Position numbers and translations under genes: made by a program | Assembly: GCF_019649055.1 (NCBI RefSeq) | Contig: NW_026570340.1 | Span: forward strand, 124,001-188,000 | Origin: Paramacrobiotus metropolitanus | Lineage: Eukaryota > Tardigrada > Eutardigrada > Parachela > Macrobiotidae | Length of the DNA stretch: 64,000 bases | Reading direction: 5' to 3' | The notes under the pieces: model-generated | What the model was told of the DNA's origin: nothing | The model's input: the letters and a program-made list of their open reading frames with translations, nothing else | Database searches by the model: none | Part shown: positions 14,154-26,267 of the stretch, piece by piece | Numbering within the stretch: the stretch's first letter is position 1 | Layout of the letters: every line of letters begins with the position of its first letter

Positions 14154-15355
14154 ATTGCTGATTATCGACTAGGCTAACCGCATGATCCGCATCGACGTCT
14201 TCTTCGTGCTCGCTCAATTTGTCAGAGTGTTCGTGTTACAGTGCTCACTGGTCAGCGCTTCTCGCCCATTTTAACTGCTATTTTGTTAGTACTGCTTACG
14301 GCCAAAGCCTGTTTCTATTTTGACGAATTTATTTTTAATCGGAAGCGGAATTCACCGGCTACGGAGAATTTATAACGTTTGGTTTTTATTTAATTTGCCG
14401 TTAATAATTTAATTGCCTATTTTTCGTTGTTCAGGTTTAACCAAAACTAAATGCAAGGTTAATTATTAATTATTGAAATTGAACTGAAATAATTGATCAC
14501 AGTATCATATTATGACAGCAGTTATGCTGCAACTGGAAGTAAAAGACTAGATCGGTTTCTTGGCAGTTATTATGTTAACAAACTGTCGATAATCATTAAA
14601 AACAGTGCATTTTAAGACAGTGAAGAACGTACGGTGAAGTATAAAGTATTCCAAATGCTGCGCACCGGACAATCCTGATTACTCACTCATTAGGCCTCCC
14701 AAATATCGAGCCCAACTTCCGCTCGATTCCGCCGTCCACAGAATAAATCATTGCACTATGTAAACTGTGCGCATCCCCCGTGCATTCCGGTAGGAAGTGG
14801 TGAAGCCCCAGTAAGGCGAGCAGATAACTGTACAGGCCGTTGCGAGGCACGCGCCGAGTAGCGAAACGGAGCGCAGGGCCTGCAGTGGGAATCGTGGCGC
14901 GCGGTCGTCAGTTCCCTGTAGGTTAGCTGCCTGCCTGCCTGTGCGCACTGTCACTCGCTCATTCATTTCTGGGCTCTCGGATTGTTTTGTGTTGATTTAC
15001 GAAAAATCCGTCAAATGATCGCGAGAGCGGTGTGATCAGCTCGTCGTCCGCCTGATTTCTCCGTGCGCATGGAAGACGGTGGATAAAACGGGGCAGATTG
15101 TTGGGAGATAATTGTCAGTTGCCCGCCCGGCCGCACTGCGCTGGCCACGTTGAGAAGGACGCGATCTGTCAGTGTAATTTGGTGTCGCGCATGTTAGAAC
15201 GTGCCTGTACCCGAATGCAGGCTTGGCCGTCGTCGCAGCACTCGCTCTTGAATCTTGATCTGTTCTCTTCCTTCCCCGGCCAGGATGATCCACTGAGGCC
15301 CGGCCCGTCGCTGCTTGATATTGTGGCCGTGAGTGTGCGGTGAATGTTGCTCAGC
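14154..15355. other. intergenic / UTR between GOT2 and Galpha-s
   Basis: No exon is recognised. An AATAAA at 14742-14747 could be a polyadenylation signal for the upstream gene. The stretch from about 15000 to 15355 is more GC-rich and probably holds the promoter and 5' UTR of the G protein gene. Confidence 0.35.
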
Positions 15356-18300
15356 ATGGGATGCTTCAGTAATTCGCGAAGCAAAACCGACCCCGAAGAT
15401 GAACGTCTGCAGCGCGAGACCAACAAGAAGATCGACCAGCAGCTGCAGCGCGACAAGCAGCTCTATCGCGCCACCCACCGCCTCCTCCTCCTCGGTAAGG
15501 GGCTGTTTGCAGGGGGTTTCTGCCGTTTGTAACGGTTTGTTGACGAGTCCGCGGGGATGGTCGTCGGTTTGAATGTGCTGGAAGCAAAATTGCTGGCGTG
15601 CGAGGCGCGCGCCATCGCCTGCCTGTACGCACCCGTAGTACACCGTCAGCGGGTACAGGGATACAACCTGTTGCGTACGGTTGTGACTGATTGTTGCTGT
15701 TTCGTACTGGGACTTGTTGAAATTCGGTTTAAATGCTGGACTGCGATTATCTTGTTATGTTTCTGGCAGTTTTAGGTTTGTGAATAAATTTTGCCTGTTG
15801 TAGGAGCGGGTGAGTCGGGGAAGAGCACCATTGTGAAGCAGATGCGGATCCTGCACGTGGCGGGCTTCAATGAAGAGTGAGCTCGCTCCTGCGCGCTGCG
15901 TTGCTACTGCAGACGCTCATGGCTGGCTTGATTTTGCAGGGAAAAGCGGCAGAAGACGGCGGAGATTATGAAGAATATTAAGGATTCTATTGTGGTGAGT
16001 GGAGCTGATGTTGTAGGCGGTTTTCTGGGGGTATCGCCGCAGCGGAAATGACTGCGGTTTTAAGGTTGAAAGTCGAACGGCTTTGGGTTTTTTAAACGAC
16101 TTGGAATAAAATTGTTTTAAAATGAAGTGGTAGTTTTACAATAAGAAAATGCATTTTTAAAATTGATTGTCCCAATATTTTTTCTGTTGTGAGCCAAGAA
16201 ATTCAAGAAATCGTAATAGTTGATTGATTACTAATAATGATATAATGGTATTTGTATTTTTCAGTTGTTATTAATTAGTTCATTGTATTTTATTAAAATT
16301 GTTGCCCTTAAAATTGTAATTGAATAAATTAAATTGTAATTGAATAACAACTGTAAAACTAAATATTTCGTTGCAAATCTTTCCCGGTTTTATGTTGAAA
16401 TGAATGAAATGATCTGATTAGAAGCTGGAAATGTGCAAGGTTTCAGTTGATTCTAGAGCGTAGTATTGTTGGTTTCACCAGCTGACACTGACCGTCCCGC
16501 CGTCCGTGTGTATTGTGAGAAATGAGGGATTGGCCGGAGTAGAGCAGGAGCTGTCGTTCGAGGGGAGTGTGCGGCCACACACGCTGCCAGCCGTGTGGCT
16601 GTGTCAGTGTGTGGTGATTTTACGATGCGGCTTATCTTATCTGTGGGCTGGTTACGACTTACGATGCTTCATGCTTCCGGCCGTGCTGCAGCCTGCAGCA
16701 GCTGGACGAGCGGCGGTCCCGCTCCGCAATTCGCAGCCGTGCGCGTGCTGTTGAACTAGATTGGAGCCTTGCCCGTTACCCGTGCGCTGGTGTGCCGCGA
16801 TGGAAACGGCTGCCATGTGCTTGCGAAGCGGCACGGCACAGGACGCCTTGTAATTAAATGTAGTCCACTAATTATTCCGCTCGCCGACGGGAGCATGTTG
16901 AATTTCCGTGGGCGCACGGTGTCGCCGTAGGCAGGGATGTAGCTCAGTCAGGGCTGCGCTGCGTAACGTAATTTAATTTAATTTAATTGATTTTAGCCAT
17001 TTAACCGCGGGCGCAAGGTTTCTCCTTATCCATCGAGAGAATTTGCAGTTATTCAGGGCGTTGTTATAAGGCGTTGATTTGAAGGTAGTTACGCTGGTAT
17101 TTCGCGCTGTTGGTTTGCGCGATACGATGAGGATACGTATGAGAATATGGGATTGGTAAGCACGGGTGGAATGTTGTGCTGATTGGCATCAGGAACGATG
17201 GCATTCTTTAGTTGCCAGATGGAAGTGTGTGGCAGGAATAATTAAGTGGTGTCTGGGTGTGATTGCAGGTGATAACGGGGTCCATGTCGATCCTGGTGCC
17301 GCCGATTGCGCTGGAGCGGCCGGAGAACAAGCCGCGCGTCGACTACATGCAGAGCATCGCCAACGTGGAGAATTTCACGTATCCCGAAGTGAGTCGTTTG
17401 AGTCGTTGTCTTGCCTTGGCGAGACATGTTAGTGACACCTGAGCCAACGTGATTCCGTAGGAGTTCTGGGACAACGCGGAGGCGCTGTGGGCGGACGAGG
17501 GCGTGCAGCGCTGCTTCGAGCGCAACAACGAATACCAGCTGATCGACTGTGCCAAATAGTCAGTCAACGATCAGATCGTCTTACTTACCTTAATGCCCGC
17601 AGGTGGGATAATGTGGCGGTGTGTCGTTGCAGCTTCCTGGATAAGATTGGATCGGTTCGTCGTCCAGATTACTCACCTTCCGAGCAAGTACGTACCCGTC
17701 CCCGGGCAATGGTAAATGCTAATTGTCAGCGGCATTGTGACGTGTGTTGGTTTGTCCGCCTGCAGGATATCCTTCGCGCTCGCGTTCAGACTTCCGGCAT
17801 TTTCGAAACCAAATTCACCGTGGACAGAGTGAACTTCCAGTGAGTGCTGTCGTAGTCAGAAGTCAGAATTACATTCGTTGTTATTTAATTGAAACGTATT
17901 CATGTGAATTATACTGACAATAATTGTTTTTCTAATTTATTTTCATATTTTTCATTCAATTTATTCCGAATCCTAATTTGTACAGTTATTCATCGTGCCA
18001 ACGCCATCATTATAAAGCGGGGTTAAGTGTCATAAAATCGTTCCTTTATCTAATTTTTGCTGAATTATTTCCCGACCAAGACCTCACGAGTTTGTTAAAT
18101 GTAGTGTTTGTATAAATTGACCAGCACAAGAGCAGTAGTAATACATGAAGGAATTATAACTTGAGTTGACGTGATGGGAAAGTAACGGTGCGTCTTTACT
18201 GTATGTGTGCGTGTAGTATGTTCGACGTGGGCGGTCAGCGGGATGAGCGGCGCAAGTGGATCCAGTGCTTCAACGACGTCACCGCCATCATCTACGTGAC

Positions 18301-20115
18301 GTCCTCCAGTAGCTACGACATGGTCCTCATGGAGGACATCACCACCAACCGCCTCAAGGAATCTCTCGACCTCTTCAAGAGCATATGGAACAACCGGTCA
18401 GTCACAGTGCCATTCACTCCTTTGTTCACGGCGCAGCATGAAGCTGAAGAAAATAGTCAGAACTAATTAAGCAGATTATTCAATTATAACGAACAGCGGT
18501 AAATATTACTTACGTATTTGGAAAATTATGATAGAATAATCAACAACAAGAATACATATTAATTTATTTTATGTATCAGAAATTGTGCTGCTGTTAATTT
18601 ATAGACAAAAAGGTTCATTGGTAGCTCGATAAAACTGTGCAACTGTTTATCGGTTAATGAGCAACAATAATAACATAATATTAACGTTGATTATCACAAA
18701 TGGACTAACTGTAAACTAGCGAAAATATTACTTGATAGTTAAAACAAAATGTTACGTCATTTCTGTTAAAAATAATAAGATTGAATTAACAAAAGTGCTG
18801 AATAATAATCGACGAAGCCTGTGCATTTCACTTCATTAAGAAAAATGAGGAAGAATGCAGCGTTGGTTGTGCATTGCAGGTGGCTGCGGACGATATCGGT
18901 GATTCTGTTTCTGAACAAGATGGACCAGCTGCAGGAGAAGATCCTGGCTGGCCGCTCCAAGCTGGAGCTCTACTTCCCCGAGTTCGGCCGCTACGTCACG
19001 CCGCCCGATGGTCAGTCCGCTTGGATCGTTCCGCTGGCTCGTTGTGTGGTCCTCAGTTTTTTGTATTCTGTTTTTATAGCGAAAGCCGAGCCCGGAGAAC
19101 ATCCGGAAGTCGTACGTGCCAAGTATTTCATCCGCGATGAATTTCTGGTACGATCGATCGAGTACTAGTAGTGCTGTTACTGATATTTCTCATTTTTGTT
19201 CACTTAATATTTTTTTAATAGTATATGGCTAATTAATATGAGACATTTTAGCTATTTACTACGGTTGTAATTTCTATTATGGTGAAGGCTCTGCATACCA
19301 CAATTTACCAACTTTGGCTTCTTATACCATCTTTATGAAACCATTTTGGACTCAGTATGCCACCATTTAATTCAACTTTTTTAGACTTTGTATTTGTTTC
19401 GTATGCCTTTCTGCAGTAAAGTTTAAATTTCCAACTTTTAAAAAATATTGTTGTCGGCAATTGGGACTTGTGACGTTGTTTTCGTTTGTTTATTGTATGA
19501 TTACCGTAATACGAATTATGTAATTAAGTCTATGTTGGTTGTACTACTAACTACTGTAAAATTCAATTTGAACGCGTCTTCGTGTTATCCTTGTAATCGA
19601 TTGCGCCCAGGACAGACAAGAATTAAAAATAGCTCAAATAATACACAATGAAACAGTTTGTTAAAACGATACAGCAAGTAATTAACCAGAACAATAAACA
19701 TACCCTGTGATGGATCCTTACATTTTTTAAGAAAAAATTCCAAGAGGCTCTACCGATATTGTCAAAATCTGAATCCTCCGAATACATGCATACTAAACCT
19801 AACAAGTATTCCAACAACTTAGTATCGCGATTTAGCGTGCAGCCGCCATCATATTTTCTTTGATTAATTGTTGATAATTTGGTTAACTAATTTTCAGTAC
19901 TTTTGTACTTTGGTGTGCAATAATTGTGGCAGTTAGATTTTGTGGTAATTATTGTTGAACGCTTTCAGAGGATCAGCACGGCATCGAACGACGGGAAGCA
20001 CTTCTGCTATCCACACTTCACAACGGCCGTGGACACGGAGAACATTCGGCGTGTCTTCAACGACTGCCGCGACATTATCCAGAGGATGCATTTACGGCAG
20101 TACGAGCTGCTCTGA
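15356..20115 (+). CDS. GNAS: G protein stimulatory alpha subunit (Galpha-s)
   Basis: Eleven exons: 15356-15494, 15804-15876, 15940-15994, 17269-17388, 17461-17558, 17633-17687, 17766-17839, 18217-18396, 18880-19010, 19080-19147, 19969-20115. They join to exactly 379 codons, close to the short vertebrate Galpha-s. The start MGCF carries Gly2/Cys3 for lipidation; an ATG four codons upstream is in frame but would bury these residues. Visible motifs: P-loop GAGESGKS, switch I around [12 protein letters not shown] (the cholera-toxin Arg), switch [21 protein letters not shown], base-binding NKMD in place of the usual NKQD, and TASN in the TCAT-like loop region. The C-terminus [11 protein letters not shown] is Galpha-s specific and decides the subclass. 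It is a GTPase at the plasma membrane that couples receptors to adenylyl cyclase. The helical-domain insert after GFNEE is shorter and diverged. Confidence 0.96.
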
Positions 20116-21039
20116 CTTGTCGGGTCTGGGTGTGTGAACGGGAACGGGTCGGGACGGAATTCGGGCTGGGATACTGCTGCTGCAGGATGGGATGGTGGGG
20201 CGTAGTTATAGCATTTCATCGTTTTGGCTGTGGCTGGTCGGCGTTGTACGGGTGGAACGGCGTGTAAGCGGACTGTCGACCGAATCCTTCTCCGCGCTGC
20301 GTGCTGCATTCTGTTCTGCTTAGACAGTGTCTGACAGACAGACGTCCGGCGCAGGTCTTCACTCGAGCGTCTTCTTCCTTTTATGTTTGTTTAATCTGTA
20401 CAGTGAATACATGCATCGTCAAGGGGACGAGATCAGTGGCGAGCTGCTAGGAAAAAGAGGGTTTGGGTTGGCGCGGTGGCAGGCGTTTCGGCTCGGTGTC
20501 CGCGGAGGCCCGGTGAAGGGCGCTTGGGCTGGTTGCGCTGTTGTCATTTGATTTGTAGCTGGCTAGTTTTGTTTCTTGGCAGTGCCGTGTCCGTGTCCCG
20601 CGGCCTATGGATCGGTATTGTCACGGACGCCGTGGGCGGGCGGCTGGCTAGTACACATTTCACCGTTGTTGTTGCATACCGCTAATTTTCGATTAATTCA
20701 GTTTCTGGTTTATTTTATCTTTCTAGACGCTGATCGAGTTAATTTCTGGAAAAATGAAGCTTCAGTAACTGCGTTTTTTATTGTAGTAAAGCATGAAGTA
20801 CTGTATCGTACGAAATTATTCAGCTATCGCAACAGATCATAGCCAAATGCTCTCAAATAATCATAGTATTGAAATATTTACATAATTGATAAGTAGACAG
20901 AATTGTAACAGCGCCTCAATTGGAATACGAATACATATTCGTGTGAAATTTGTAACACTCAAGTTCCTGTTGATTTTCGACTTAAGTCATTGGCTATCCG
21001 GGTGGAACAGGAGGCGTAGACCGGCATGATAAATAAAGA
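20116..21039. other. 3' flank of Galpha-s, no gene seen
   Basis: Convergent spacer between the Galpha-s gene and a minus-strand membrane protein gene. It contains open frames in GC-rich parts (20330-20680) with no family resemblance; probably 3' UTR of one or both genes. Confidence 0.4.
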
Positions 21040-21585
21040 TTATAGGCTACAGTATAGCCACCAATTATACAGTAAGTCGGTCACACGCACTTTATGGGAT
21101 GGAAAAAGGACACCGTATGTAGGGGGCGGGGACTCGCTATCGCTGTCTTCCATTGGAGGAGCTGTTGCAAAACATTCCGTCTCAGTCAAATCCGGGAGTG
21201 CCGATTCGATAACATTCTTTTTAAAGCACAATCGGTTTCTTTTACGTAAATAAAAAAATAATCCCACCAGTAAGGCCACAAAGATCACCACCGCCATAAT
21301 ACATAAGGGAATTATAAACTTATTCCTCTCCTCCTGTGGATCAGGAGGATTAGTAGGATATTCATATGGTTTTTTATAGGGGTCTAAGTCTCCATAGAAT
21401 CCAGGATAATAATTCGATCTATGTGGCCCATAGAAATTATGATACTGGAGATGTTGCCAAAGGTCATTGAAATTTCCCACGGGAATCGGTTCCCCATTTG
21501 GTCCTGCAACGTATGGTGGGATGACGGGTCGACTGTCAACAGTAGATAAAGATACTGTTAACAGTACGATAAGGAGTAACTGCAT
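21040..21585 (-). CDS. small type I membrane protein with PPxY motif, unknown function
   Basis: Single-exon ORF of 181 aa. The first about 19 residues (MQLLLIVLLTVSLSTVDS) form a clear signal peptide. Then comes an extracellular segment of about 75 residues rich in Tyr, Pro, Asn and His with repeated Y-P/Y-G dipeptides. A single transmembrane helix (about residues 91-112, FIIPLCIMAVVIFVALLVGL) is followed by a basic stop-transfer RKRNR. The cytoplasmic tail is acidic with SDSESPP and a PPPTY motif, a canonical PPxY ligand for WW domains such as Nedd4-type ligases. I do not recognise the family. The Tyr/Pro-rich ectodomain resembles cuticle or matrix-type sequences only in composition. The ORF lies 200 bp from the Mutator-like element but outside its target duplications. 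Confidence 0.65.
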   Translation of the reverse strand: MQLLLIVLLTVSLSTVDSRPVIPPYVAGPNGEPIPVGNFNDLWQHLQYHNFYGPHRSNYYPGFYGDLDPYKKPYEYPTNPPDPQEERNKFIIPLCIMAVVIFVALLVGLFFYLRKRNRLCFKKNVIESALPDLTETECFATAPPMEDSDSESPPPTYGVLFPSHKVRVTDLLYNWWLYCSL

Positions 21586-21796
21586 CTTCCTATGCTAAAA
21601 TTTGAGAATTTCTTAAATAAACGTGTGCAACACCGAAATCGAACAATTACAAGCACTGCGCAGTTGAATACGAAGTCTGTGACTCTACATAGCGTAGCGG
21701 TAGTGGCGACTGGCGAGTCATGCCAACTATGTAAGAATACAAATGAAAGCCCGAGGGGGATACGTTTGCTTGCAACTGTCTGTAGTCCTACCGCAC

Positions 21797-21975
21797 GGTG
21801 CGCCACCATTTCGGCATAGGGACACTTCGGCATAGGACATATCGGCATAAGACATTTCGGCATAAAGATATTTCGGCATTGTGACATTTCGGCATAAGAC
21901 ATTTCGGCATAAAGAAATTTCGGCATGGTGACATTTCGGCATATACTATTTGCTTTTAAATTTTGGCATACTAGA
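21797..21975. repeat. left terminal/subterminal repeats of the MULE
   Basis: About ten copies of a TTTCGGCATA-type word spaced 13-16 bp apart, beginning in the terminal inverted repeat and drifting at the inner side. They are probably transposase binding sites. Confidence 0.8.
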
Positions 21976-22518
21976 TTTCGGCATACGGTTACTTTGTCAC
22001 AATTACTTTAATTTTAGGTACTATTAGTCTATTACTATAATTTCAGAAGCAATAGTCCTACCTACAGTACATCGTTCGGTATATAAACATTTCGGAATAC
22101 CATATTTAAGTATTGTTATTGAGTTAAGACTGACAAACGGTTGTGACGCTAAACAAAATAAATAAACAAAACAAAACTAGAAGGAAGTTTACAATACATC
22201 CAGAAACAATGAATGGCACATTTAGAGACAGCGAATGATAACGCAGCAAAACTAAATTGAACAGTTTCTAAAAAAACAAGTATGCGATAATACGGTAATG
22301 TACACACAAGTACCACGTAAGTCAAGCACAAACATTAAGTAATGAACACAAATCTACACTTGAACGACTTTACAAACATCCGTACGAACACATACAGCAA
22401 GTACCGTGAACACTGAATATACCTGCACTAAAACAGTGGAGAATGCGTTTGACGCTATTTAAGGCCAACAAAAAATGTATGAAAAACTTATGATTTGCTG
22501 CATTTACCGTAGCTGTAT

Positions 22519-24311
22519 TTAACGGCTCAAAAGGATTTCCAGGTTTAACGCAATAGAACGCAAAAAATCCGAATGCCCCATTATATCGTACTGGCCAAGC
22601 ACGCTTTTCAACCGCTTGGTCAACTCGGCGTACTTACGCCGTGGCTTAGGGCCAGACGTACCGGCCATTCGATCGGCGGTGTTCGTTTCTTGGTGGGAGA
22701 CCTCTAAGCGAATCAAATCCACGAAGTCATATATTCCTGGATGGTCTCGATTGATGGTATCTTCGATAGCATGATGCCACGCTTCCAGTCGGTTAGTTGT
22801 TCGATGGACGTCACCGCTCAGTCTATCCACGCAGTTCCAAAACTCCACCGGGAACAATGGTTTTTTGAATTTAAATCCATTTGGCGTCAGTACTTTACGG
22901 CCCACATATGTGTTCCTCAAGTAATGCAGAAACGGGTTGTCTGCCGGAAATGGAAAATCTGCCGCAAAGACCATTTCTTCAAACAGTTCAGTCACATCCG
23001 CAGTAGGAACAAACGCGAGAGCCAGTATCTTCCGGCAGGCCAAGCTAAATGCTGCGTCCGTTGCGTATGATGTGCCGTGGCCGAGATCAACCAACTTCCG
23101 GTGGATGCTTTGACCGAAATGAAAATTGCATCCTGCAATTTAAAAAATAGCATTACAAATGAAACGCAATGGCAAACAAAAGAATTAAAAAAAACTACAT
23201 ACTGAAAACCAGAAAAACAATCTAGAATTATGAGAATTACAATTCAATCTCGTGTGTATGTACAACATAAATTTACGTATTTATAACATATTTTATAAAA
23301 TGACTGCTTTTATTAACAAAAATATTTTACATTAAATTTATTTGCGTTATAAGTTAACTACTACAAATATTATTTCAATTCTGTTAAAGCAAGGTACTCC
23401 AAGAATCCAAAAACAGACGTTTATTTATAGATTTTGTTAATTAATTTCATCTTTAAAAAATTTGTTCACCTCGCAAGCGCCATCCTGGAAACACCGTCCG
23501 AAAAGCAATAATAGCGGCTTGCTCAAAATCCATTACCATCCACTTGGGGCTGACCCCTTCTAAGCCCAGTTTCGCAACAACGGCATCGTGAACAATATGG
23601 AAGAAACGTCGGTAACAAACTTCCGATTTGTTTGGCAATAGACCGTACACTAAGGGAACAGTAGCGCCAAAACGTCAGCGTGAATTGTGTACAGCTGGGT
23701 GAACAGCGGTGGCGAAATGCTAAACGTCCCATCACTCATTAACACTTCTGCCTTTCCCAGGTGCTGGATGCTTTCTTCTGTTCCAAGCACAATAATCCGA
23801 TACGAATCTTTGGCACCAGTATCAGCAATAAATATGGGGTGGCCACGGTCTGTAGGTTTGTGGAAATAACCAATGTCAATGTCACCCAACGCTTCACTTG
23901 TGTTGTCGGCATTCCCGCTACTTTTCTTTCTCGTCGAACGCAGCGTGCAAGGGCATTGTAGCTTGGCATTTTAACTGCAGCAATGACAGAAACTCCATTC
24001 TGGACCTGGCTGATAATTTGTCGTGGGCGTTCCATGGTACTGGCCGCGCGGGCTTTGATGATTTCTCTCGTAGATTTCGCGATAACCTTGATTACATCCG
24101 GTGCATGCGAATGTTGCGCTTTCTCAACAGCGACGTTTTCACTGGTGCTGTAACGAAGTTGGGCGCCGTAGCTGTCTTTACTTCGGCACCTCCAGCTAAC
24201 ACACTCGCCACTCTTGTCATCGCCGGTCTTCCAGTGCTGTATATACTCGTTACCTTTGTAGCATAACACTTTCTTCTTGCGATTAGTAACGGAGAATGTT
24301 ATTTCAGCCAT
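22519..24311 (-). pseudogene. FLYWCH zinc-finger MULE transposase, frameshifted
   Basis: Starts at ATG 24311 (MAEITFSVTNRKKKVLCYKG). The first about 75 residues form a FLYWCH zinc finger (F/L-Y-W-C-R-C ... H-x-H pattern). The core follows: first acidic residue in VLMSDGTF, second in WMVMDFEQAA, then the CxFHFGQ block after an intron, and RTTNRLEAWH with the last catalytic Glu. One intron, 23133-23469, has GT-AG ends and keeps frame. Two single-base frame breaks interrupt the chain: near 23911-23915 and in an A run (plus strand) at 23669-23672. All conserved catalytic residues are otherwise present, so the copy is a recently inactivated, or mis-sequenced, autonomous element. Confidence 0.82.
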
Positions 24312-24499
24312 GATTATACTAAATAATTTTAACAGAATAATTACGCTTAGCGGATTAGATGTTTGAATTTTCGCAAAGCTAGGAAATGTTACATAAAAGT
24401 TGTTTTTGCAAAATAGCACATTAAATTAAACGCAGCAGACGGTGCGCACCCAGCGGACTTTAAGCAAGCTAAGCACAGTAACTAAACTTTTGCAAAAAT

Positions 24500-24558
24500 A
24501 GCGGCATGCCGAAATGTCCTCATGCCGAAATGTCCCCATGCCGAAATGGTCGGACACG
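24500..24558. repeat. right terminal inverted repeat of the MULE
   Basis: Three copies of ATGCCGAAAT in inverted orientation relative to the left end, ending at 24558 immediately before the 9-bp target duplication. The right array is much shorter than the left one. Confidence 0.8.
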
Positions 24559-24929
24559 CTACCGCACTACTCTTGTCGATTAGTTATGTACTGTACAGTG
24601 TTTCTGTATTATGTAATACGCAACAAATCCGCCATCATAACAGTCAAGATTCGTGTTTCCGACCGTTCTCAGGCGTTCTGGTAAACGCGAGCAAGTACAG
24701 AGTACTTGCCCTTCAGAAGACTTTCTTCGAACTGCAAGGTCAACAGGCATTTGAATATAATTACAGCGTCAACTGACAAGTATAATAATAATGCTTTGCA
24801 ACGCCTGCTACGTGGTACGACTACGGACTACGGAGCACGAAGCCACATTGAATTTTTTGTCTACAAGGTGCTGCAATAAGCTTTGAAGACTTCGTCAAAT
24901 CTCCAATGATAAAATTTTGTCCGTAATCC

Positions 24930-25035
24930 GTTACGCTTTTCCAGTTCCAAATATTTTCCAGTACGAGTACCATTTTTCAGTGGAATTAGCGCTCGCTCGG
25001 TGCACAAATATGGTTAACGCCCACCGTTAGCGTTC
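24930..25035. repeat. interspersed repeat, copy 1
   Basis: Contains ACGCTTTTCCAGTTCCAAAT, then CATTTTTCAGTGGAATT, GCGCTCGCTCGGTGCA and GGTTAACGCCCACCG. The same order of blocks, on the opposite strand, occurs at 35060-35150, and partial copies lie near 25825 and 26740. Probably a non-autonomous element. Confidence 0.5.
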
Positions 25036-25495
25036 AATGGGTAAGCCAATCATGATTTAATCGGACGATCCTCATGAACAGCTCAGATCATTCCTGAGAT
25101 CAGAATTCTGATCTGCGCCGCCACGCCGCCCGAGGGCGGTTGGACTCAGTAGCCTTCGAGTAGCCGGGAAGTCGTGGCTGCTCCATAGCAACGCGTACTC
25201 CTACTGTAATTTTTAATTAGGGCGCGTTTGCAAACCGTGCTGTCTGCAAATACGGGTGGCACATGAAAATTAACAGAAAACCAAGGTCTACAAAGCGAAA
25301 GACACATGCCTGATAAAAAAGAGTAGTGTGCTCGGTAAAATCTGCGGTCAGTTAGTGTCCCCACTCCCCAGTATTACAGTGCGCCTACCATGCGCCAATC
25401 TTTACGTGATACGTAGCGTATGCGTAGTTCCCATTTTGGTGCACTGTGTAATCCCTGTAATTGGTGACGTGCGAAACAACGTCTACGGCGGTTGC

Positions 25496-25538
25496 CATTC
25501 GGGCGCAGATCAGAACATTTCTGATCTGCGCCCGAATG
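25496..25538. repeat. perfect 20-bp-arm hairpin
   Basis: Left arm CATTCGGGCGCAGATCAGAA, 3-nt loop CAT, right arm its exact reverse complement. A related piece, TTCTGATCTGCGCC, occurs at about 25105-25120. It may be a fused pair of element ends. Confidence 0.75.
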
Positions 25539-25693
25539 ATAACAGATAAGTGAGATAACCCGTTAATACTCGTACTCATTCCTGACGGCTGACGCTGTGC
25601 AGTGTTGGTAGATTGGAATTGTTTTTTTGCCGGATTATCAGCTTATACATTTTCTGGCGCATGAATGGCATTTATATTGCGCAAGGCATCAGT

Positions 25694-25734
25694 GCAGCAC
25701 TGCATAATACTGCTGCAGTATTATGCAGTGCTGC
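25694..25734. repeat. 41-bp palindrome
   Basis: Two 20-nt arms (GCAGCACTGCATAATACTGC and its reverse complement) around a single central base. The arms are perfect. No coding capacity. Confidence 0.75.
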
Positions 25735-25824
25735 ATAATTATTTGCACCGAGCGCGAAGCGCGAGGTGCTGCAATTAACTGATCGTCAAGCGATGCACGC
25801 TCCATAGCAGAGCATACATTTCCA

Positions 25825-25915
25825 CAGCAGAGACAAAAACCAAAAAAAGCGTACGTAACACTTTTCCAATTTCACAATCCAATACCATTTTCCAGTGGCA
25901 TTGGCGAAGTTAACC
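25825..25915. repeat. interspersed repeat, partial copy 2
   Basis: Shares the blocks ACTTTTCCAATTTCACAAT and ACCATTTTCCAGTGGCATT with the copies at 24930 and 35060. Confidence 0.4.
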
Positions 25916-26013
25916 AGAGAAGAATTGTTAATTATCTTTATCTTTAACAAAATGCTCCAACCAAACAGTTGTCTGGTGCAAAGAAGTTGGTACTTGGTAG
26001 CCGTCTCTGTAGG

Positions 26014-26267
26014 CATGGTCTGTGTATAATAGTCCGTATTCTGGTTCGAAATCCCTAAAATCCAAGCGTGCTGGGTTGCTACGCGGTGTATTGGGTCTTT
26101 AGTATACGCTCTGTATACTGATACACTGTCGGTTCGAACAAGAATAGTAAATACGGACTTCAGTATACAGAGCGTATACTAAAGACCCCATACACCGCGT
26201 AGCAACCCAGCACGCTTGGATTTTAGGGATTTCGAACCAGAATGCGGACTATTATACACAGACCATG
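26014..26267. mobile_element. foldback element with 107-bp inverted arms
   Basis: The left arm 26014-26120 and right arm 26161-26267 are near-identical reverse complements, starting CATGGTCTGTGTATAATAGTC on the left and ending in its complement. The loop is 40 bp. It has no ORF. This is a non-autonomous, strongly hairpin-forming element of unknown superfamily. Confidence 0.8.

Larger units (their letters stand above)
21797..24558 (-). mobile_element. complete Mutator-like (MULE) DNA transposon
   Basis: A 2762-bp element bounded by a perfect 9-bp direct repeat CTACCGCAC at 21788-21796 and 24559-24567, the target-site size of Mutator elements. Its ends are imperfect terminal inverted repeats: the left end reads ggtgcgccACCATTTCGGCAT and the right end, reverse-complemented, cgtgtccgACCATTTCGGCAT, in perfect register. 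Subterminal repeats of the word ATTTCGGCATA follow inside both ends. The interior is a minus-strand FLYWCH/MULE transposase. The preserved target duplication points to a fairly recent insertion. Confidence 0.88.
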
